A DNA stretch of 64,000 nucleotides. Source: Variovorax sp. TBS-050B (GTDB taxonomy: Bacteria > Pseudomonadota > Gammaproteobacteria > Burkholderiales > Burkholderiaceae_C). Of the stretch, positions 53,526 to 62,748 are shown piece after piece (within the stretch, counting starts at the first letter, position 1; the number at the start of each line of letters is the position of its first letter). The position numbers and the translations under genes are program-made. The notes below the pieces were generated by a model. It did no database searches. It was not told the DNA's origin and saw only the letters and a list, made by a program, of their open reading frames with translations. The DNA lies in contig NZ_JARXYR010000002.1 in NCBI RefSeq assembly GCF_029893635.1, forward strand, positions 3,509,001 through 3,573,000, given 5' to 3'.

Positions 53526-54977
53526 ATGAAAACAGTCGTCCGCACCGACGAGCGCATCCTCTCCTCCGACATCTTCGACCGCGACAGCCGCGTCAAGCGG
53601 CCCGACCACGGCCAGTGGGCGGAGCCCGGCAAGACGATTCCCGTCTACCACCGCTGCGGCGTGCTGGTGGTGGGCGGCGGGCCCTCGGGCACGGCCGCGG
53701 CCGCGGCCGCCGCGCGGGCGGGCGCCGACGTGGCGCTGCTCGAGCGCTACAACCACCTGGGCGGCCTCTCGACCGGCGGCCTCGTGATCTGGATCGACCG
53801 CATGACCGACTGGGAAGGCCAGCTCGTGATCCGCGGCTTCGCCGAGGAACTGTTCGACCGGCTGCCGGCCGAGGCGATCGCCGGCCCGGCGCGCGAGGAC
53901 TGGGGCTCGCAGGATGCCGCCAAGGCCGCGCACTGGTCGCAGCGCACCGCGGCCTACCACGGCGTGGTCACCTGGTCGCCCACCGTCGACCCCGAGCGGC
54001 TCAAGCTGCTGTCGCAGGAGATCGTGCTCGAGCGCAAGGTCAAGCTGATCTACCACTCGTGGGCCGCGATCCCCATCGTGGAGGACGGCGTGGTCAAGGG
54101 CGTGGTGTTCGAGAGCAAGGAAGGCCGCATGGCGATCATGGCCGACGTGGTGGTCGACGCCACCGGCGACGGCGACCTGTTCGCGCGCGCCGGCGCCGCC
54201 TATGTCAACGACATCGAGGAGGCCGACGTGCACCACTGCATGAACACCTCCTGGCTCTTCGGCGGCGTGGACATGAACCGCTGGATCGAGTTCAAGGCCG
54301 GCCAGCCCGAGGCCTTCAGCGCCTTCATGGCCGAGGGGCGCGCGCAGTGCGGGCTGTTCGAGCGGCCCTTCGTCTCGTGGCGCAACGACGTGGCGCTGTT
54401 CATGGGGCCGCGCCAGTCGGGCTACTCGGCGCTCGACGTGGACGACCTGACGGCGGTGGAGGTGCGCTCGCACCGCGCCATGGCCGCGCACCTCGACTAC
54501 TTCCGCGCCCATGCGCCCGGCTTCGAGAACGCCTACCTGATGCTCAGCGCGCCGCAGATCGGCGTGCGCCATGCGCGCCGCCTCACCGGCGTGGGCGCGG
54601 TGCTGCGCAGCCAGTGGCCCGACGGCGTGGCGCTGGCCGACGAGATCGGCGTCACGCCCGCGGTGTCGCCCAAGTTCCCGAACATCTCCATTCCCTACGG
54701 CGCGCTGGTGCCGCAGCAGCTCGACGGCCTGCTGGCCTGCGGCCGCCACATCTCGTGCGACCGCAACTCGCACGGCTTCATGCGCGAGATCCCGCAGTGC
54801 TGGATCACCGGCCAGGCCGGGGGCGTGGCGGCGGCGCTGGCTTCGCAGGGCGGCATCCAGCCGCGCTTGGTGGACGTGGGCGCGCTGCAGTCGGCGCTGC
54901 TCGCGCAGGGCGTGTACCTGCGCGCGTGTGCGGGGCAGGGCGCCGCCGCGCCGGCCGCGGCCGAAGCGGGTGCCTGA
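53526..54977 (+). CDS. FAD-dependent oxidoreductase (PF12831-like)
   Basis: 483-residue flavoprotein. Dinucleotide-binding motif CGVLVVGGGPSGTAAAAAAA about residues 44-63, followed by ADVALLERYNHLGGLSTGGL; later VVDATGDGDLFARAGAAYVN and GLLACGRHISCDRNSHGFMR, where the second FAD contact lies. This layout is the FAD_oxidored type used on hydroxy acids and related substrates. ATG 53526 (MKTVVRTDERILSSDIFDRD) chosen over 53475, which lies in the AT-rich control region. First gene of the pathway operon with IclR, aconitase X and IlvD-like genes. Confidence 0.88.
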   Translation: MKTVVRTDERILSSDIFDRDSRVKRPDHGQWAEPGKTIPVYHRCGVLVVGGGPSGTAAAAAAARAGADVALLERYNHLGGLSTGGLVIWIDRMTDWEGQLVIRGFAEELFDRLPAEAIAGPAREDWGSQDAAKAAHWSQRTAAYHGVVTWSPTVDPERLKLLSQEIVLERKVKLIYHSWAAIPIVEDGVVKGVVFESKEGRMAIMADVVVDATGDGDLFARAGAAYVNDIEEADVHHCMNTSWLFGGVDMNRWIEFKAGQPEAFSAFMAEGRAQCGLFERPFVSWRNDVALFMGPRQSGYSALDVDDLTAVEVRSHRAMAAHLDYFRAHAPGFENAYLMLSAPQIGVRHARRLTGVGAVLRSQWPDGVALADEIGVTPAVSPKFPNISIPYGALVPQQLDGLLACGRHISCDRNSHGFMREIPQCWITGQAGGVAAALASQGGIQPRLVDVGALQSALLAQGVYLRACAGQGAAAPAAAEAGA

Positions 54978-55018
54978 GCCTCCTCTACATTGCATGGTCC
55001 TTGCCAACGGGTTCCGCC

Positions 55019-55864
55019 ATGTCCACTGAAAGAAACGACGCTCCCCTGTCCACTTCCGAAGGCGCCGCCGACGCGCGCGCCGACCGCTCCGACACCGTGA
55101 GCGCGCTCGAGCGCGGCATCTCGGTGCTGCGCTGCTTCAGCGAGGAGCGGCCGGTGCTGGGGCATGCCGACATCGCGCGCATGACCGGCATTCCGCGCCC
55201 CACGGTCAACCGGCTGGTCGCCACGCTGCTCTCGCTGGGCATGCTCAAGCCGGCGCAGGCGGCCGACCGCTTCATGCTCGGGCCGGGCGTGGTCTCGCTG
55301 TCGCGCGTGTTCCTCGGCAGCCTCGACGTGCGCGCGGCCGCGCGGCCCAGCATGCAGATGCTGGCCGAGGAGCTCGGCGCCTCGGTCTACCTGGCCGTGC
55401 GCGACGGCATGGAGATGGTGCTGATCGAGGCCTGCCGGCCGCGCTCCTCGATGCTGTCGGCGCGGCTCGACGTGGGCTCGCGCACGCCGCTGCCCAATTC
55501 GGCGCTCGGCCGCGCGTATCTCTCGGCGCTGCCCGAGGTCGAGCGCACGCAGCTGGTCGATTCGCTGCGCCTCTTGCGCGGCCCCGAGTGGGACGGCATC
55601 GCCGTGCCGATGAACCGCGCCATTGCCGAGGCGAAGCGGCTCGGCTACTGCCTCTCGCTCGGCGAATTCCACCGCGAGATCAATTCGGTCTCGGTGCCGC
55701 TCGTCGGCCCCGACGGCGAAGTGATGGCGCTCAACGGCGGCGGCGCGGCCTTCGTCTTCACCGAGGAGCGCCTGCGCAACGAACTCGCGCCGCGGCTGCA
55801 CGACATCGCGCTCGGCATCGCGCGCGACATCGGCGGGCACGTGCCCACGCCCACCTCGGGCTAG
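55019..55864 (+). CDS. IclR-family transcriptional regulator
   Basis: 281 residues. N-terminal winged helix (SALERGISVLRCFSEERPVL, then IARMTGIPRPTVNRLVATLL) and C-terminal effector domain (ARPSMQMLAEELGASVYLAV, RTPLPNSALGRAYLSALPEV, LSLGEFHREINSVSVPLVGP). Lies between the FAD oxidoreductase and aconitase X genes on the same strand, 41 bp and 55 bp gaps, so it is probably the local regulator responding to the pathway substrate. Confidence 0.92.
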   Translation: MSTERNDAPLSTSEGAADARADRSDTVSALERGISVLRCFSEERPVLGHADIARMTGIPRPTVNRLVATLLSLGMLKPAQAADRFMLGPGVVSLSRVFLGSLDVRAAARPSMQMLAEELGASVYLAVRDGMEMVLIEACRPRSSMLSARLDVGSRTPLPNSALGRAYLSALPEVERTQLVDSLRLLRGPEWDGIAVPMNRAIAEAKRLGYCLSLGEFHREINSVSVPLVGPDGEVMALNGGGAAFVFTEERLRNELAPRLHDIALGIARDIGGHVPTPTSG

Positions 55865-55919
55865 CGGCCGCGCGCATCCCCACGACCCGCCAAGAAAAAA
55901 GAAAGAGAGACAACAGGCC

Positions 55920-57215
55920 ATGCACCTGAGCGACGAAGAAAAAGCCATGCACGACGGCCGCGACGGCCCGGCCGTGCAGAAGGCGATGGACCTGCTGCTG
56001 CGCTACGGCGAGGCGCTCGGCGCCGAGCGGCTGGTCGAGACGCGCAACGTCTGCGCCTCCATCACCTCGACCACGCCGTTCCAGCGCGACTTCGCGCTCG
56101 CCAAGGGCGGCGGCATGGACGCGGTGTTCTCCGAATTCAGCCTCGACAGCGCGGAGACGGTGGAGATCCCGAAGTTCAAGGTCTTCACCAGCCACCTGCA
56201 GCTGGGCTTCGACCCGGGCCAGCCCGAGCGCATGGGCGTGAGCGAGGAGATCGTGCAGTTCTACGAGCGCAGCGAGCGCCATGCGGCCGGCCTCGGCGCG
56301 CAGATCATGAACACCTGCACGCCCTACCAGGTCGGCAACATCCCGACGCGCGGCGAGCACTGCGCGTGGATGGAATCGTCGGCGGTGGTGTACTGCAATT
56401 CGGTGCTGGGCGCGCGCACCAACACCGAAGGCCGCGAGAGCACCGGCGCGGCCATGCTCACCGGCCGCATTCCGTACTGGGGCTACCACCTCGACGAGAA
56501 CCGCCACGGCACGCACGTGGTCGAGCTCGAGGTGGAGGTCGAGTCGGTGCAGGACTGGGGGCTGCTCGGCTACTTCATCGGCGAGCGGGTGCAGGAGCGC
56601 GTGCCGGTGGTGCATGCGCGCCGCGGCATCGGCCGGGTGCCCAACCTGCCGCGGCTCAAGCACTTCGGCGCCGCGGCCTCGTCCTCGGGCGGCGTGGAGA
56701 TGTACCACGTCGTCGGCGTCACGCCCGAGGCGCTGACGCTCGAGCAGGCGCTCGGCGGGCGCCGGCCCGTCGAGGTGCTGCGCTACGGCGCGGCCGAGCG
56801 CCGCGCCACCTACGAGAAGATCAACGCCACCGCGAAGGAGGCCGAGGTCCAGTACGTGATGCTCGGCTGCCCGCACTACACCATCGAGCAGATCTGGGAG
56901 GCCGCGCAGCTGATCGAAGGCCGCAAGGTGCATGACGGCTGCGAACTCTGGATCTTCACGCCGCGCGCGATCAAGTCGCTGGCCGACCGCAACGGCTACA
57001 CCAGGATCATCGAAGACGCGGGCGGCATCCTCATGACCGACAGCTGCTCGGCCATGAGCCGCGCCGTGCCCAAGGGCACCAAGACCGTCGCGCTCGATTC
57101 GGCGAAGCAGGCGCACTACCTGCCGGCGATCCTGGGCGTGCAGGCCTGGTTCGGCAGCACGGCGGAGTGCATCGATGCGGCGTGCACGGGGCGGTGGAAC
57201 GGAGGCCTGCAATGA
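55920..57215 (+). CDS. Aconitase X large (catalytic) subunit
   Basis: 431-residue DUF521-type aconitase X subunit. Expected iron-sulfur cysteines are in MNTCTPYQVGNIP, VMLGCPHYTIEQIWEAAQLI and TDSCSAMSRAVPKGTKTVAL; VYCNSVLGARTNTEGRESTG is a strongly conserved block. Characterised relatives dehydrate cis-3-hydroxy-L-proline or mevalonate 5-phosphate; the substrate here is unknown. The matching small subunit is a separate gene after a 121-bp gap that holds a GC-rich repeat. Start ATG 55920, an ATG eight codons later is possible. Confidence 0.9.
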   Translation: MHLSDEEKAMHDGRDGPAVQKAMDLLLRYGEALGAERLVETRNVCASITSTTPFQRDFALAKGGGMDAVFSEFSLDSAETVEIPKFKVFTSHLQLGFDPGQPERMGVSEEIVQFYERSERHAAGLGAQIMNTCTPYQVGNIPTRGEHCAWMESSAVVYCNSVLGARTNTEGRESTGAAMLTGRIPYWGYHLDENRHGTHVVELEVEVESVQDWGLLGYFIGERVQERVPVVHARRGIGRVPNLPRLKHFGAAASSSGGVEMYHVVGVTPEALTLEQALGGRRPVEVLRYGAAERRATYEKINATAKEAEVQYVMLGCPHYTIEQIWEAAQLIEGRKVHDGCELWIFTPRAIKSLADRNGYTRIIEDAGGILMTDSCSAMSRAVPKGTKTVALDSAKQAHYLPAILGVQAWFGSTAECIDAACTGRWNGGLQ

Positions 57216-57230
57216 ACCCCCGGCATTTCT

Positions 57231-57327
57231 CCCTCCCCCTCTGGGGGAGGGCAGGGGTGGGGGCAAGCGGCGCATCCATCGAACGCCCTGCCTGCCCCCA
57301 TCCCAACCTTCCCCCAGCGGGGGAAGG
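57231..57327 (+). repeat. GC-rich palindromic element in the acnX large/small subunit gap
   Basis: Left hairpin CCCTCCCCC-TCT-GGGGGAGGG (57231-57251) and right hairpin CCTTCCCCC-AGC-GGGGGAAGG (57307-57327), each a perfect 9-bp stem, with partly complementary G- and C-rich segments between. The right stem sequesters AAGG of the ribosome site AAGGAG (57324-57329) of the small-subunit gene. It looks like a dispersed intergenic repeat inserted in the operon. Confidence 0.75.
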
Positions 57328-57336
57328 AGCCAAGCC

Positions 57337-57789
57337 ATGACCCAGATCGAGATCCCTCTCGTCATCCACGGCCGCAAGGTCGTCGGCGGCGTCGCCGAAG
57401 GCGAGGCGCTGGTCACGCGCGACCGCATCTCGGGTTGGGGCGGCATCGATCCGCGCACCGGCACGGTCATCGAGACGCGGCATGCGCTGCGCGGCCAGAG
57501 CTTCGCGGGCAAGGTGCTGGTGTTCCCGGGCGCCAAGGGATCGTCGGGCTGGTCGGCCATGTTCCACATGACGCGGCTCATGAACGTCGCGCCCGCCGCA
57601 TTCCTGTTCAACGAGATGACGACCAAGATGGCGCTCGGCGCAGTGGTCACGCATGCACCCGCGATGACCGATTTCGAACGCGACCCGCTCGAATGCATCG
57701 CCACCGGCGACTGGGTGCGCGTGGACGCCGACCGCGGCGTGATCGAGATCACGAAGAAAAAGAACGACACACCCGGAGACCGTCCATGA
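57337..57789 (+). CDS. Aconitase X small (swivelling) subunit
   Basis: 150-residue DUF126-type subunit: LVIHGRKVVGGVAEGEALVT, RDRISGWGGIDPRTGTVIET, SFAGKVLVFPGAKGSSGWSA and the active-site-like stretch RLMNVAPAAFLFNEMTTKMA. The PGAKGSS motif carries the conserved serine of this domain. Starts ATG 57337, 7 nt after AAGGAG, which is partly hidden in a hairpin. Overlaps the dehydratase gene by 4 bp. Confidence 0.92.
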   Translation: MTQIEIPLVIHGRKVVGGVAEGEALVTRDRISGWGGIDPRTGTVIETRHALRGQSFAGKVLVFPGAKGSSGWSAMFHMTRLMNVAPAAFLFNEMTTKMALGAVVTHAPAMTDFERDPLECIATGDWVRVDADRGVIEITKKKNDTPGDRP

Positions 57790-59474
57790 CCACCCGCCCC
57801 CTGCGCAGCAACTTCCCGCGCGGCTCCTACCTCTGGTCGGTGCGCAACGCCCACTGGCGCGCGCTCGGCATTCCGGAGGAGGACTGCGAGAAGCCCAAGA
57901 TCGCCATCGTCAACAGTTCCTCCGAACTGGCCGCGTGCTTCAGCCACCTCGACCGCGTGGCGGCCGAGATCAAGACCGCGATCCGCGCTGCGGGCGGCGT
58001 GCCCTTCGAGATCCGCACGGCGGCGCCGAGCGACTTCATCACCGGCGCGGGCGCGCGCGGCGCCTACATGCTCGGCGCGCGCGACCTCGTCACCAACGAC
58101 ATCGAGGTGGCGGTCGAGGGCGCGCAGCTCGACGGCATGGTCTGCCTCACTTCCTGCGACAAGACCGTGCCGGGCCAGCTCATGGCGGCCGCGCGGCTCA
58201 ACATCCCGACGCTGCTCGTGCCCTGCGGCTACCAGCCCAGCGGCGAGTACCGCGGCCGGCACATGGACATCGAGGAAGTGTTCATCGGCGCCATGCATGC
58301 CGTCACCGGCCACCTGCCGGTGGACGAACTCGTGGGCATGAGCCGCGAGGCGATCCGCGGCCCCGGCGTGTGCTCGGGCCTGGGCACGGCCAACTCGATG
58401 CACATCGTCTGCGAGGCGCTCGGCATGGCGCTGCCGGGCAGCGCGCCCGTGGCCGCGCTCAGCGACAAGATGATGGCCGACGTGCGCGCCGCCGGCGCGC
58501 GCATCGTGCAGATGGTGTGGGACGACCTCAAGCCGCGCGACATCCTCTCGCCCGGCGCCTTCGCCAACGCGGTGCGCGCGGTGCTCGCGATCGGCGCCTC
58601 GCTCAACACCGCCAAGCATCTGCAGGCGGTGGCGACCGAGGGCGAATGCGGCGTCGACGTGTACGGTCTGTTCGAGCGCCTCGGCCCCGAAACGCCGGTG
58701 CTCGCGGGCGTGCGGCCGATCGGCGAGCACAGCGTCGAGCAGTTCGAGGCCGCGGGCGGCGCCCGCGCGCTCATGAAGCAGCTGGCGCCGCTGCTCGACA
58801 CCGGCGCACGCACCGTCACCGGCGGCACCGTGGCGGACAACCTGCGCGACGCGGCCGTGGCCGATGCCGAGGTGATCCGCCCGATCGACCGCCCGGTCGC
58901 GCCGCTGCCCGCGATCGTGCTGCTGCGCGGCAACCTCGCGCCCGAGTCGGGGCTGGTCAAGGCCGGCATCGCGCCGCGCAAGGTGCGCCGCTTCACCGGG
59001 CCGGCGGTGTGCTTCTGGACCTCCGACGCCGCCATCGCGGCATTGAAGAAGGGCGAGATCGTGCCGGGTCAGGTGGTGGTGATGCGCGGTGCCGGCGCCT
59101 GCGGCGGCCCGGCCATGGGCGGCGGCGCCTCGCGCGTGGTGTTCGCGGTCGATGGCGCGGGGCTCGGCGACCAGGTGGCGATCCTGACCGACGGCCATCT
59201 CTCGGGCCTGGTCTGCAAGGGGCTGGTGGTGGCCGAGGTCTCGCCCGAGGCCGCGCTCGGCGGGCCGCTGGGGCTGGTGCGCGACGGCGACGTGATCACC
59301 ATCGACCTCGACGCACGGCGCCTCGACGTCGCCCTGAGCGACGCCGAGCTGCAGGCCCGCCGCGCCGACTGGCAGGCGCCGCCGCCCGCCTTCGACACCG
59401 GCTGGCTGCAGCAGTACCGGCGCAACGTGAGCCCGCTCTCCAAGGGCGCGGTGCTCGTGCGCACCGACCCCTAG
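57786..59474 (+). CDS. IlvD/Edd-family dehydratase
   Basis: 562-residue iron-sulfur dehydratase of the dihydroxyacid/sugar-acid group. Cluster and signature motifs: VCLTSCDKTVPGQLMAA, RGPGVCSGLGTANSMHIVCE, RGAGACGGPAMGGG and the second signature as LTDGHLSGL, where most relatives have TDGRFSG; the Arg-to-His change may mark a different substrate. Start ATG 57786 overlaps the AcnX small subunit. Two unlike dehydratases in one operon suggest successive dehydrations of a polyhydroxy acid. Not the biosynthetic ilvD by context. Confidence 0.9.
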   Translation: MTTRPLRSNFPRGSYLWSVRNAHWRALGIPEEDCEKPKIAIVNSSSELAACFSHLDRVAAEIKTAIRAAGGVPFEIRTAAPSDFITGAGARGAYMLGARDLVTNDIEVAVEGAQLDGMVCLTSCDKTVPGQLMAAARLNIPTLLVPCGYQPSGEYRGRHMDIEEVFIGAMHAVTGHLPVDELVGMSREAIRGPGVCSGLGTANSMHIVCEALGMALPGSAPVAALSDKMMADVRAAGARIVQMVWDDLKPRDILSPGAFANAVRAVLAIGASLNTAKHLQAVATEGECGVDVYGLFERLGPETPVLAGVRPIGEHSVEQFEAAGGARALMKQLAPLLDTGARTVTGGTVADNLRDAAVADAEVIRPIDRPVAPLPAIVLLRGNLAPESGLVKAGIAPRKVRRFTGPAVCFWTSDAAIAALKKGEIVPGQVVVMRGAGACGGPAMGGGASRVVFAVDGAGLGDQVAILTDGHLSGLVCKGLVVAEVSPEAALGGPLGLVRDGDVITIDLDARRLDVALSDAELQARRADWQAPPPAFDTGWLQQYRRNVSPLSKGAVLVRTDP

Positions 59475-59587
59475 GCCTTTCTTCACCCCGGCTCCCGCAA
59501 CCGGCTGCGCCTGCGCGCGCCCGGTGGCGCAGCCCTGCGCGCGTTCCGAGTTTTTCAACCAGAGAAGAAGCAGGAGACAAGACCACC

Positions 59588-60715
59588 ATGAAGCGACTTT
59601 TGACCATGTGTTCGGCCCTCGGGCTGGCCGGCGGCGCGGCGCACGCCCAGTCGAGCGTGACCGTGTTCGGCGTGATGGACGTGGGCGTGCAGTACACCTC
59701 CAGCGGGGGCGGCGGCTCGGTCAAGGCGCTGTCGAACGGCGGCCTCTCGACCAGCCGCATCGGCTTTCGCGGCACCGAGGACCTCGGCGGCGGCCTGCGC
59801 GCGGGCTTCTGGCTCGAGGCCAGCCTGAACCCCGACACCGGCGGCGGCCGGCCGAGCAACAGCAACAACCAGGCGAACGGCGGCGGGCCCGCGGGGCCGA
59901 TCACCTTCGACCGCATGTCCTTCGTGAGCCTCTCGCACCAGAAGTTCGGCGAACTGCGCCTGGGCCGCGACTTCATTCCCACGCACTACAACAGCATCTA
60001 CTTCGATCCCTTCAACGCCAACGGCGTGGCGCGCGCGGGCAACCTCACCTTCGCAGGGGCGGGCACCGGGCCGCTGCCCACCGCCATCACCGGCAGCAAC
60101 ACCGTGAGCTACTGGCTGCCGGCCGGCCTCGGCGGGGTCTACGGCATGGCGATGATCGGCACCGGCGAGAACGACTCCACCGCACCCAACCGCGACGACG
60201 GCAACTTCGCGGGCGCGCGCATCGGCTTTGCCGCGGGGGCCTTCGACATCGCCGCGGCCGTGACGCGCACGCACTTCGACGCCACCGCCGCCATCGGCAA
60301 CTACACCCACGCCAACATCGGTGCGAGCTGGGACGCGGGCTTCGCGAAGTTCTTCGCGCTCTACAACAAGGTGACGGTGAAGCTCGCGGCCGGCACGGTG
60401 CGCAAGAACACCGCCGAGATCGGCGCCCACATCCCGGCCTTCGAGGTCGGCCGCATCCGCCTGAGCTACGCCTACCTCGACGACCGCAGCGACGAGAGCC
60501 TGCGCAACGCCAACGGCCTGCCGCGGCATCGCGACGACGCGCGCCAGTTCGGCATCGGCTACGTGCACAACCTCTCGAAGCGCACCGCGCTCTACGGCAC
60601 CTACGCGCGGCTCATGAACAGCGGCCAGGCGCGCTACGTGGTCAGCGGCGGCGTGGCGCCCGCGGGCGGGCGGCGCTCGTCGGGCTGGGAGCTGGGCGTG
60701 CGCCACCTGTTCTGA
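59588..60715 (+). CDS. Gram-negative porin (Omp32-like)
   Basis: 375-residue trimeric-porin-type outer-membrane protein. Signal peptide MKRLLTMCSALGLAGGAAHA, then QSSVTVFGVMDVGVQYTSSG, SRIGFRGTEDLGGGLRAGFW, FVSLSHQKFGELRLGRDFIP, and the C-terminal strand WELGVRHLF ending in Phe for BAM recognition. Shorter than general porins and placed between the dehydratase and Bug-receptor genes, so it is likely the outer-membrane route for the same substrate. ATG 59588 follows AGGAGACAAGACCACC. Confidence 0.93.
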   Translation: MKRLLTMCSALGLAGGAAHAQSSVTVFGVMDVGVQYTSSGGGGSVKALSNGGLSTSRIGFRGTEDLGGGLRAGFWLEASLNPDTGGGRPSNSNNQANGGGPAGPITFDRMSFVSLSHQKFGELRLGRDFIPTHYNSIYFDPFNANGVARAGNLTFAGAGTGPLPTAITGSNTVSYWLPAGLGGVYGMAMIGTGENDSTAPNRDDGNFAGARIGFAAGAFDIAAAVTRTHFDATAAIGNYTHANIGASWDAGFAKFFALYNKVTVKLAAGTVRKNTAEIGAHIPAFEVGRIRLSYAYLDDRSDESLRNANGLPRHRDDARQFGIGYVHNLSKRTALYGTYARLMNSGQARYVVSGGVAPAGGRRSSGWELGVRHLF

Positions 60716-60728
60716 AAGGAGCGACACC

Positions 60729-61694
60729 ATGCAACGCAGACACCTGAACCTCGCGGCGCTCGCGGCCGCCACCTTGCCCGGCGCCGCCGCCTGGGGCGCG
60801 GCCGGCGGCTACCCCGACAAGCCGCTGCGCCTGATCGTCGGCTTCGCGCCCGGCGGCGGCGCCGACGCGCTCACGCGCATCATTGCCGAAGGGCTCTCCA
60901 AGCAGCTCGGCCAGCAGGTGATCGTGGAGAACCGCCCGGGCGCCGACGGCGTGCTCGCGGCGCAGGCCACCTCGTCGGCCAGGCCCGACGGCTACACGCT
61001 GCTGATGGGCACCAACACCGCGATGGTGGCCGCGCCCACGCTCCGGCCCACGCCGCCCTACGATCCGTTCAAGGCCTTCACGCCGATCAGCTCGGCCGGG
61101 CAGTTCTCGATGTTCCTCGTGGTGCCCGCGAGCCTGCCCGCGAAGAGCGTGAACGAACTGCTCGCGCTCGTCGCCGCGAAGCCCGGCGCCTACAACTCGG
61201 CCTCGAGCAACAGCGCCTCCGAGCTCGCGATGCTGCAGCTGCTGGGCGAGCGCAAGGTGGTCAATGCGCGCTACAAGGGCGACATGCAGGCCATGACCGA
61301 CCTGCTCGGCGGCCAGATCCACATGATGTTCACCACCGGCACGCTGGCGCCGGGCTTCGTGAAGGAAGGGCGCATCCGCGCGCTGGTCACGCTGCTGCCG
61401 CAGCGCAGCGCCTTGCTGCCCGAGGTGCCCACGGGCGGCGAGCTGGGCCTCGGCAAGCTCACGATCACGCCCTGGGCCGGCTTCTTCGGCCCGCCGGGGC
61501 TGCCGCAGGCCATCACCGAGCGGCTCTCGCAGGAACTGCAGAACACCTTGAAGCGGCCCGAGGTGCATGCCCAACTGGTGCAGCAGGGCTTCGAGGGCTA
61601 CGGCATGAGCCCCGCGAAGTTCGCCGAGTTCTTCCGCACGCAGTACGAGGCCTTCGGCGCCACCGTGCGGCAGCACAACGTCAAGTTCGAGTAG
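60729..61694 (+). CDS. Bug-family tripartite tricarboxylate receptor
   Basis: 321-residue periplasmic receptor, third of the cluster. Signal MQRRHLNLAALAAATLPGAA; mature motifs PLRLIVGFAPGGGADALTRI, VENRPGADGVLAAQATSSAR, PDGYTLLMGTNTAM, VVNARYKGDMQAMTDLLGGQ. It is less similar to the 51390/52376 pair (YKGDMQ for YKGG) and 13 bp after the porin, so co-transcribed. Presence of separate receptors at both ends suggests related but distinct substrates. Confidence 0.92.
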   Translation: MQRRHLNLAALAAATLPGAAAWGAAGGYPDKPLRLIVGFAPGGGADALTRIIAEGLSKQLGQQVIVENRPGADGVLAAQATSSARPDGYTLLMGTNTAMVAAPTLRPTPPYDPFKAFTPISSAGQFSMFLVVPASLPAKSVNELLALVAAKPGAYNSASSNSASELAMLQLLGERKVVNARYKGDMQAMTDLLGGQIHMMFTTGTLAPGFVKEGRIRALVTLLPQRSALLPEVPTGGELGLGKLTITPWAGFFGPPGLPQAITERLSQELQNTLKRPEVHAQLVQQGFEGYGMSPAKFAEFFRTQYEAFGATVRQHNVKFE

Positions 61695-61707
61695 CGCGGG
61701 GCGGCCT

Positions 61708-62680
61708 TCAGCGTTCGATCGAGGCCGCGTTGCTGCGCCAGAACGCCGCGTCGGGGATCGGCCCCGCGCCCGCGGCGGCGTTGTCGGCCATGTGCTCGGC
61801 CCGGCTCGTGCCCGGGATCACGCAGGTCACGGCCGGATGGCTCAGCACGAACTTCAGCAGCACCTGCGCCCAGCTCGTGCAGCCGATCTCGGCGGCCCAG
61901 GCCGGCAGCGGCCGGTCGCGCAGCCGGCGCAGCAGCCCGCCGCCGCCGAAGGGCATGTTGACGATCACCGCCACGCCGAGATCGGCCGCGAGCGGCAGCA
62001 GCCGGTGCTCGGCGTCGCGCGCATCGAGCGAGTAGTTGATCTGCAGGAAGTCGAGCTGCTTCTCCGCGCGCAGCACCGCCTCGACCTCGCCGTAGGCCGA
62101 GGCCGTGTAGTGCGTGATGCCGATGTAGCGGATGCGGCCCTTCTTCTTCCAGGCGCGCAGGGTCGCAAGCTGGGTCTTCCAGTCGACCAGGTTGTGCACC
62201 TGCATCAGGTCGATGCGGTCGGTGCGCAGCCGCGCGAACGACTGCTCCATCTGCGCGATGCCGGCCTGCCGCCCCGTGGTCCAGACCTTGGTGGCGAGGA
62301 AGGCCCGCTCGCGCAGCCTTGCCGCGGCCAGCAGCTCGCCGGTGGTCTCCTCGGAGCGGCCGTACATCGGCGAACTGTCGATCACCTTGCCGCCGGCGGC
62401 GAAGAGGGCGTCGAGCACGCCCGGCAGGCGCTTGTATTCCTCGCTACCGGGGCGGCGGTCGAAGCCGATCCAGGTGCCGCAGCCGATCACGGGCAGGGTC
62501 TTCCTGGGTGGAGGGGATGGGGCGGGTGTTCATCGGAGTGGCGGGTGGCTGTTGCTGCGCCACGGCGTTCACCGCCGCCGCCATCGGCAGTGCCGCGGCG
62601 AGCCGCAGGAAGTTGGCGCGGTTCATGGGCACGCCGGCAGGCGGCGCTGGCGGCAGGGCGGGCGGAATGAAGCGCTTCAT
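61708..62680 (-). pseudogene. Aldo/keto reductase, interrupted by a one-base frameshift
   Basis: Read from ATG 62680 (MKRFIPPALPPAPPAGVPMN, then a signal-like RANFLRLAAALPMAAAVNAV), the frame runs to ...PIPSTQE and then goes out of phase; the rest of a normal reductase continues in another frame from LPVIGCGTWIGFD to the stop at 61708. One extra base in the G-run at 62496-62498 (CCC on the coding strand) explains it; removal gives TQEDLPVIGCG. The remaining catalytic features are intact: DSSPMYGRSEE (Tyr), LATKVW (Lys), DLMQVHNLVDW (His) and VTCVIPGTSRAEHM for NADP. A GTG at 62490 could give a truncated protein without the export signal. Sequencing error must be excluded. Confidence 0.75.
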
Positions 62681-62748
62681 GGGAAGGGGTCTCCATGGGT
62701 CCGGGCGGGAAGCCGCGGCAACGATAGCACCGGAGCGGATCCGCGTCG

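Noticed and set aside
55758..59558. 1266-codon antisense open frame
   Set aside because: Runs opposite to aconitase X and the dehydratase, with shadow composition (HRHGA-rich) and no ribosome site or domain.
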